The notes below the pieces were generated by a model that saw only the letters and a program-made list of their open reading frames with translations, searched no databases and was not told where the DNA came from. A stretch of DNA of 10,881 nucleotides, from positions 1-10,881 of the forward strand of contig CAIPBN010000200.1 in assembly GCA_903863315.1 (NCBI GenBank), read 5' to 3'. Position numbers and translations under genes: made by a program. This stretch comes from an uncultured Verrucomicrobiota bacterium (GTDB lineage Bacteria; Verrucomicrobiota; Verrucomicrobiia; Limisphaerales; SXTU01). Shown piece by piece: positions 6,627 through 10,881 of the stretch. Each line of letters begins with the position of its first letter. Position 1 is the stretch's first letter.

Positions 6627-7367
6627 ATGAACAAATCCACCACTTCTGCCCGGGCCGCCTTCACGTTGATCGAGCTGCTCGTTGTTATCGCCATCATCGC
6701 GATCCTTGCGGGGATGCTTCTGCCCGCTCTTTCCAAGGCCAAGGCCAAGGGGGTGCAAGCCCGCTGCATCTCCCAGCTCAAACAGGCCAGCCTGGCGGTG
6801 CTGCTCTACGCGGAAGATCACGAGGAACGCCTTTGTGGTCGGCCCACGTCCGGATTGTTGCACGGCCAGACCGCCACCTACACCTCCGCTGGCGGGGTGG
6901 ACCAGTTGATTTACTACATCGCCCCTTACTTGGGGTTACCCCGGCCGCAGTTGCTGGCCGCTGGAGTCACCCAGGAGGCGGATATTTTCTTCTGTCCCGG
7001 CTTCAAGCGCGCCACCTCGCACACGCTGGGCTTGAACCGGGTGGATTTCATCATCACGCCGAGCGTGCCGATCAACGGGACGACGATCGTAATCCCGGGC
7101 AACATGATGCCCTTCGGCTACCCCTCCGGGGCACTGATGGCCCCCCCGTTGCGACTCTCGCAATTGACCAGCTTGGGCAACCTCGCGGACATCTGGATGA
7201 TCGTGGACGCTGACCGCGTGGGCACCCCCACGGCTGGCTGGTCCGCGCAACTTCCCGTCCGGCCCGCGCATGGCAACCTCCGTAACGCAACTTATTACGA
7301 CGGGCATGTGGAACAGCGGAAAATGCCCGGCCCCGTCAATCCGGCCATCAACCCGCACAACTACTGA
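6627..7367 (+). CDS. Type II secretion/pseudopilin-like protein with H-X9-DG motif
   Basis: The 246-residue protein begins with a class III prepilin leader: MNKSTTSARAA followed by FTLIELLVVIAIIAILAG. The predicted prepilin-peptidase cut falls between A11 and F12, and the conserved Glu is the fifth mature residue (E16). After the hydrophobic N-terminal helix come LPALSKAKAKG and a globular part with few family landmarks. Near the C-terminus H215, nine residues, then D225-G226 (HGNLRNATYYDGHVE) form the H-X9-DG motif typical of the many pseudopilin-like proteins in Verrucomicrobia, Planctomycetes and Lentisphaerae. Such proteins are inner-membrane anchored with the body outside; their individual roles are mostly unknown. 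The ATG at 6627 was chosen over the in-frame GTG at 6594 because it gives a short leader of normal length. No ribosome binding site is visible. A paralogue follows 54 bases downstream. Confidence 0.9.
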   Translation: MNKSTTSARAAFTLIELLVVIAIIAILAGMLLPALSKAKAKGVQARCISQLKQASLAVLLYAEDHEERLCGRPTSGLLHGQTATYTSAGGVDQLIYYIAPYLGLPRPQLLAAGVTQEADIFFCPGFKRATSHTLGLNRVDFIITPSVPINGTTIVIPGNMMPFGYPSGALMAPPLRLSQLTSLGNLADIWMIVDADRVGTPTAGWSAQLPVRPAHGNLRNATYYDGHVEQRKMPGPVNPAINPHNY

Positions 7368-7421
7368 TTCACTCTAGCTGCCGGTCCTCCAGGGCCGCCT
7401 CACTTAACTGCTGCCGTCCCC

Positions 7422-8126
7422 ATGCCTCCCTCTCAACCTGATGCTGGTCGTCCCACGGTGCGATTCGTCGCTGCCTTCACCCTCATCGAGCTGCTGGTCG
7501 TCATCGCCATCATCGCGATTCTCGCCGGGATGTTGCTGCCTGCGCTCGCCAAGGCCAAGGAGAAGGCCAACCGCGCCAAATGCCTGAGCAACATGCGGCA
7601 GACCGGCCTGGCCCTCCAGATTTACGCCGATGACAACGACAGCAAATACCCGCCCTTCACGGCGGGCGGCTGGCCGTGGGACGTGCCGGTGCCGGTGCTG
7701 ACGTTGCTCTCTAATTTCAACATCACGCGGCCGCTCTATTACTGCCCCTCCAACCCCAACGGGAAGGACCAGGATCAGCGGTGGAACTTCGGCCTGCCGA
7801 ACTTTCGTGTCACCGGCTACACATGGCTGTCCGCCAGCCAGTTTCCCGCCACGCTGCGGGTGACCAACACCATCTTCAGCCCGCGCGGCACGCCTTCCAA
7901 CACCGAGGTGGTCACGGATGCCGTGATCCGTCAGGCCGGAACCTTCCAGTTCGTGCAGGGCGGGTTGTGGACCTCGGCGCAAATCCACGACAGCACCAGC
8001 CATCTCAAGACGCCGGCCAGCGCGGCCGGCGGCAACATCGCCTTCCAAGACGGCCATGTGGAGTGGCGGGAGTTTTCCAAGATGACCGTCAACGCCACAA
8101 TGGGCACGGTGGACTTCTTCTTCTAA
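7422..8126 (+). CDS. Type II secretion/pseudopilin-like protein, second tandem copy
   Basis: The 234-residue protein has the leader MPPSQPDAGRPTVRFVAA, with predicted cleavage between A18 and F19, followed by the same helix as its upstream neighbour and the conserved E23. The LPALAKAKEKANRAKCLSNMRQTGLALQIYADDNDSKYPP region (about residues 39-78, quoted in part from memory of the family) is standard for PVC-group pseudopilin-like proteins. Near the C-terminus is AGGNIAFQDGHVEWREF, the family's DGHVEWR signature, but the nearest His (H194) lies 15 residues before DG (210-211), not nine, so it belongs to a different subtype than the upstream copy. The first ~30 mature codons are very similar in DNA sequence to those of the neighbour while the rest diverges, which points to old duplication or convergent conservation of the secretion signal. 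It probably shares a transcript with the upstream gene. Confidence 0.9.
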   Translation: MPPSQPDAGRPTVRFVAAFTLIELLVVIAIIAILAGMLLPALAKAKEKANRAKCLSNMRQTGLALQIYADDNDSKYPPFTAGGWPWDVPVPVLTLLSNFNITRPLYYCPSNPNGKDQDQRWNFGLPNFRVTGYTWLSASQFPATLRVTNTIFSPRGTPSNTEVVTDAVIRQAGTFQFVQGGLWTSAQIHDSTSHLKTPASAAGGNIAFQDGHVEWREFSKMTVNATMGTVDFFF

Positions 8127-8133
8127 CGCGGTC

Positions 8134-8146
8134 GCGCGGTCCGCGC
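8134..8146. promoter_or_regulatory. GC-rich palindrome upstream of the regulator gene, possible operator
   Basis: gcgcgg-t-ccgcgc is a perfect 6-bp inverted repeat around one base, 36 bases before the GTG start of the XylR-like gene and seven bases after the preceding stop. Its place fits autoregulation, but short GC palindromes are common in DNA this GC-rich, so the support is weak. Confidence 0.25.
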
Positions 8147-8181
8147 TCGACAGCTTTCGCCGGCCCGCTGATGCTTTATGC

Positions 8182-9348
8182 GTGCCCGCTGCCCCCACGC
8201 CATTGCCGGTGCGCCCACGCAAGGTCGCGCTGCTCATTGAGACGTCCAACGCCTATGCCCGCGGCCTGCTGGAGGGCATCGTGGCCTACCAGCGCGAGCA
8301 GCGTCCGTGGTCACTTCATCTCGCCGAACACGGACGCGGGGACAAGCCCCCGGCGTGGCTCGCGGATTGGGATGGGGACGGCATCATCGCCCGGGTCGAG
8401 AACGCTGCCATTGCCCGCGCCCTGCGCCCGTTGCGCCTGCCCATCGTGGATGTCAGTGCCGCACGCCTGCTGCCGTCGCTGCCGTGGTTTGAGACGGATG
8501 ACGCGGCGGTGGCGCAGATGGGCTACGAACACCTGCGCGAACGCGGCTTTCGCAATTTTGCCTACTGTGGCGATCCGCGCTTCAACTGGTCCAACTGGCG
8601 GCAGGAACATTTTGAGCGCGCGGTGCGGGCCGAGGGTGGCAGCTTCTTCGCCTACACCTTGGCTGGTGCGGCGGCGGGCGGCGGTGATGAGCCCGAGGCC
8701 ATCGCCCACTGGCTCCGCAAGCTGCCCAAGCCCGTTGCGGTCATGGCGTGCTACGATTTGCGCGGGCAGCAGGTGCTGGACGCCTGCCGCCGCCTCGCCA
8801 TCCCCGTGCCCGACGAGGTGGCGGTCATCGCCGTGGACAACGACGCGCTGCTGTGCGAGCTCGCCCACCCGCCGCTCTCCAGCGTCATCCCGAACACCCG
8901 CCGCACCGGCTACGAGGCCGCCGCGCTGCTGGACGCCCTGATGGCGGGCGGCCAGGCGCGCGGGGAGACGCATTTGATTCCACCGCTGGGCGTGGCCACA
9001 CGGCAGTCCACTGATGTGCTGGCCATCGAGGACCCGCACGTCTCGCGGGCGGTGCGCTTCATCCGCGAGCACGCCTGCGACGGCATCAACGTGCAGGATG
9101 TGCTCCGCGCCGTGCCGCAAGCCCGCCGCCTGCTGGAAGCGCGCTTCCGCAAGTTGCTCGGGCGCACCCCGCACGCGGAAATCCTGCGCGTGCAACTGCA
9201 ACGCGTGAAACAGCTCCTGACGGAAACGGATCTCACCATCGAGGTGATCGCCGAGCGCACCGGCTTCGCGCATTCGGAATACCTCAGTGTCGTTTTCCGC
9301 CGTGAAGTCGGCCTGCCCCCCGGCCGTTATCGCGAGCAACACCGCTAG
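8182..9348 (+). CDS. XylR-like AraC-family transcriptional regulator with sugar-sensor domain
   Basis: This 388-residue cytoplasmic DNA-binding protein joins two domains. Residues about 14-275 form a LacI/GalR-type periplasmic-binding-protein fold: KVALLIETSNAYARGLLEGI, then DGIIARV, MGYEHLRERGFRNFAYCG, and the C-terminal half VPDEVAVIAVDND and LSSVIPNTRRTGYEAAALLD. Residues about 285-385 form an AraC-type double helix-turn-helix: INVQDVLRAVPQARRLLEARFRKLLGRTP (first) and LTIEVIAERTGFAHSEYLSV (second) ending VFRREVGLPPGRYR. This architecture matches E. coli XylR and its many PVC-group relatives, which activate sugar genes when sugar binds; the ligand here is unknown. The first HTH has QARR where relatives usually carry a Ser-containing turn (from memory). 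The start is GTG at 8182: no in-frame ATG exists nearby and there is no visible ribosome binding site. It lies directly before a sugar-binding protein gene, its likely target. Confidence 0.88.
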   Translation: MPAAPTPLPVRPRKVALLIETSNAYARGLLEGIVAYQREQRPWSLHLAEHGRGDKPPAWLADWDGDGIIARVENAAIARALRPLRLPIVDVSAARLLPSLPWFETDDAAVAQMGYEHLRERGFRNFAYCGDPRFNWSNWRQEHFERAVRAEGGSFFAYTLAGAAAGGGDEPEAIAHWLRKLPKPVAVMACYDLRGQQVLDACRRLAIPVPDEVAVIAVDNDALLCELAHPPLSSVIPNTRRTGYEAAALLDALMAGGQARGETHLIPPLGVATRQSTDVLAIEDPHVSRAVRFIREHACDGINVQDVLRAVPQARRLLEARFRKLLGRTPHAEILRVQLQRVKQLLTETDLTIEVIAERTGFAHSEYLSVVFRREVGLPPGRYREQHR

Positions 9349-9371
9349 GTTCGCGGCCGCTGCTTCGCTCT

Positions 9372-9396
9372 GTCGGCCACCTTTTTTGTGGCCGGT
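9372..9396. promoter_or_regulatory. Hairpin with T-rich loop between the regulator and sugar-binding genes
   Basis: cggccac (9374-9380) and gtggccg (9388-9394) are perfectly complementary around the loop ctttttt, and the flanking T9373/G9395 and G9372/T9396 could add two wobble pairs. The T tract is in the loop rather than after the stem, so this is not a standard intrinsic terminator. It lies 24 bases after the regulator stop and about 29 before the downstream ATG, so an operator or a processing/attenuation hairpin is possible. Confidence 0.45.
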
Positions 9397-9424
9397 CTCG
9401 GCCGCCTTCCGTAGCCTCCGCGCT

Positions 9425-10390
9425 ATGAAGTTCACACTGCGATTTGCCCTCCGCGCGACCGCCCTGCTGGCCGCTTTTGCACCGCTGCTGGCCCAGGCCC
9501 AGAAAAGCTACTCCTTCGGCATGATTGCCAAGTCGCAGGGCAACATGTTCTTCCTCGCCGCCCGCGCCGGGGCCGAGGACATGGCCAAGGAGCTCAGCGC
9601 GAAGCACGGCATCAAGATCAAGATCGACTGGCGCACTCCCAACGAGGAGGACGCCCAGCGCCAGGCCGAATACATCGAGCAACTCCTGCTGGCCGGCACG
9701 GACGGCGTGATCATCTCCTGTTCCGACGCCAACAAGCTCACCGACGCCATCAACAAGGCGGACCGCCAGGGCGTGCCGGTCGTGACTTTCTCCGGCGATG
9801 CCCCGGCCAGTCGGCGCTTCGTGAGCATCGGCATTGATGACTTCAAGTGCGGCGAACAGACCTTCATCGAACTGGCGAAGTTGATGGGCGGCAAAGGCAC
9901 CGTCGCCGCCATTGATGGCAATCCCAACGCGCAAAACCTCCAGCAGCGCGCCGCCGGTTTCCGCACCGCCGCCAAGCGCTCGCCCGGCATCAAGGTGCTC
10001 GACATTTTTTACCACAAGGAGACCCCGCAGGACGCCGTCGCCAAGATCGAGCAGGTGCAGCAGGCCAATCCCGACATTGCCGGCTGGGGCCTGCTGGGCG
10101 GCTGGCCGCTCTTCACCGACAACGCGCTCAAGTGGCCCGCCGGCACCATCAAGTGCGTCTCCGTGGATGCTCTGCCTCCCCAGCTCGCCTATGTCCGCAG
10201 CGGCCACGTCGAAATGCTCCTCGCGCAGGACGTCTATGGCTACGGCCAGCGTTCCGTCCAGCACCTCGTCAACAAGCTCCACCTGAAAAAGAATCCGGCC
10301 TCCCCGCAGGATGTCACCCCGCTCATCGCCGTGACCAAGGCCAACGTGGAGGCCTACGCGAAGAACTGGGAAAAGTGGCTCCCCAAGTAA
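9425..10390 (+). CDS. Periplasmic sugar-binding protein of ABC transporter, RbsB-like
   Basis: The 321-residue protein has a Sec signal peptide (MKFTLRFALRATALLAAFAPLLAQA, cleavage after residue 25-26). The mature part matches the Peripla_BP_4 ribose/galactose-type binding fold: YSFGMIAKSQGNMFFLAARAG at the start, AEYIEQLLLAGTDGVIISCSD, VPVVTFSGDAPASRRFVSIGIDD, GGKGTVAAIDGNPNAQNLQQRAAGFRTA, and a second-lobe segment with VSVDALPPQLAYVRSGHVEMLLAQDVYGYG. Members bind a monosaccharide in the periplasm and deliver it to an RbsAC-type transporter, or to a chemoreceptor. The ATG at 9425 was chosen over upstream in-frame codons because it begins a normal signal peptide. The regulator gene lies 76 bases upstream. 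Unusually, no permease or ATPase gene follows in the window; the next gene is lysS. The sugar cannot be read from the sequence. Confidence 0.88.
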   Translation: MKFTLRFALRATALLAAFAPLLAQAQKSYSFGMIAKSQGNMFFLAARAGAEDMAKELSAKHGIKIKIDWRTPNEEDAQRQAEYIEQLLLAGTDGVIISCSDANKLTDAINKADRQGVPVVTFSGDAPASRRFVSIGIDDFKCGEQTFIELAKLMGGKGTVAAIDGNPNAQNLQQRAAGFRTAAKRSPGIKVLDIFYHKETPQDAVAKIEQVQQANPDIAGWGLLGGWPLFTDNALKWPAGTIKCVSVDALPPQLAYVRSGHVEMLLAQDVYGYGQRSVQHLVNKLHLKKNPASPQDVTPLIAVTKANVEAYAKNWEKWLPK

Positions 10391-10501
10391 CCCGGCCCGG
10401 CTTAAGTCCCGTCGCCCGGCCCCGCCGCACTTTTCCCGTGCAGGCCGTGCCGTCTCCGTGTTTCATCTCCACCCCGACAGCCCCGCTGCCGGACACCTTT
10501 T

Positions 10502-10881
10502 ATGGACGACACCAATTCGCTCATCGAACAACGCAAGGCCAAGCTCGCCTCCCTGCGCGGCAAGGGCATCGACCCCTTCCAAAACAAGTTCACCACGGAC
10601 AGCACCTGCGACAATGCCCGCTCGAAGTTCGACAAGGGCGAAGTGCCCGAGGGCACGCGCTTCTCTGTCGCCGGTCGCATCACCGCGCATCGTGACATGG
10701 GCAAGTCCATCTTCATCGACGTGCGCGACCAGTCCGGGCGCGTGCAGGTCTATGCGCAGAAGCAGGCGCTGGGCGACGAGCAGTTCGACATCTTTAAGCA
10801 CCTCGACCTTGGCGATTTCATCGGCGTGACCGGGACGATGTTCCGCACGAAGACCAACGAGCCGAGCCTCAAGCTCGAAGC
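10502..10881 (+). CDS. lysS: Lysyl-tRNA synthetase class II, N-terminal part (3' cut by window end)
   Basis: This gene charges tRNA-Lys with lysine in the cytoplasm. The first 126 residues are visible: a helical lead-in MDDTNSLIEQRKAKLASLRGKGIDPF followed from about residue 54 by the anticodon-binding OB fold, VAGRITAHRDMGKSIFIDVRDQSGRVQVYAQ, then LGDEQFDIFKHLDLGDFIGVTGTMFRTKT. This run is diagnostic of class II LysRS (LysS). The catalytic class II motifs lie beyond the window. The ATG at 10502 follows 111 bases after the sugar-binding gene and has no visible ribosome binding site. It is probably a separate transcription unit, since it is a housekeeping gene and the upstream spacer is sizeable. 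Confidence 0.93.
   Translation, partial: MDDTNSLIEQRKAKLASLRGKGIDPFQNKFTTDSTCDNARSKFDKGEVPEGTRFSVAGRITAHRDMGKSIFIDVRDQSGRVQVYAQKQALGDEQFDIFKHLDLGDFIGVTGTMFRTKTNEPSLKLE

Noticed and set aside
6449..6781. Minus-strand frame of 110 codons covering the inverted repeats
   Set aside because: It overlaps the starts of both flanking genes antisense or out of frame and has no domain. The repeats are better treated as non-coding.
9353..9360. gcggccgc palindrome just after the regulator stop as an operator
   Set aside because: An 8-bp GC palindrome is expected by chance in this composition, and nothing else supports it.
8311..9435. Minus-strand open frame of 374 codons opposite the regulator
   Set aside because: It is a shadow of the well-supported XylR-like gene, with no recognisable domain and low-complexity composition.
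9284..10282. Minus-strand open frame of 332 codons opposite the sugar-binding gene
   Set aside because: The opposite strand carries a signal peptide and a full binding-protein fold, so this frame is a by-product of high GC.

Overview
The window looks like chromosomal DNA of a GC-rich member of the Verrucomicrobiota (possibly another PVC-group bacterium). The basis is the gene families: a secreted PVC-type membrane-bound dehydrogenase fused to HEAT repeats and a c-type haem, tandem pseudopilin-like proteins with the FTLIELLVVIAIIAILAG leader and H...DG motifs, and an AraC/XylR-type regulator with a sugar-sensor domain. No rRNA, tRNA, CRISPR array, transposase or phage gene is visible. None of the inferred starts has a recognisable Shine-Dalgarno sequence.

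Layout. Positions 1-712 hold the 3' part of a plus-strand gene of unknown function whose C-terminal fibronectin-like region is thrown out of frame by one extra C near 550. Positions 746-2502 hold a secreted protein of unknown function, broken by an apparent one-base loss near 1472-1480. Six bases later, 2509-3477 encodes a second exported protein with a C-terminal membrane anchor. A stretch of markedly lower GC (about 1500-3115) begins inside one of these genes and ends inside the other. The 995-codon dehydrogenase/HEAT/carbohydrate-binding/cytochrome c gene lies convergently at 3487-6474 on the minus strand.

A 152-bp divergent intergenic region (6475-6626) separates the dehydrogenase from a run of plus-strand genes and contains two interlocked inverted repeats that cannot both pair fully. 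The plus-strand run is: two tandem pseudopilin-like genes (6627-7367 and 7422-8126), a XylR-like regulator with a GTG start (8182-9348), an RbsB-like periplasmic sugar-binding protein (9425-10390), and the start of lysS (lysyl-tRNA synthetase, from 10502, cut by the window end).

How the genes may work together. The regulator and the binding protein form a plausible sugar-sensing and uptake pair, but no transporter permease or ATPase follows. The dehydrogenase and the pseudopilin-like proteins are envelope or periplasmic proteins of kinds that occur in many copies in PVC genomes. The two exported proteins at 746-3477 are the least understood unit. No clearly new defence or mobile system is evident. 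The most unusual signals are the interlocked repeats at 6479-6553, the composition break and frameshifts at the left end, and the uncharacterised exported gene pair.
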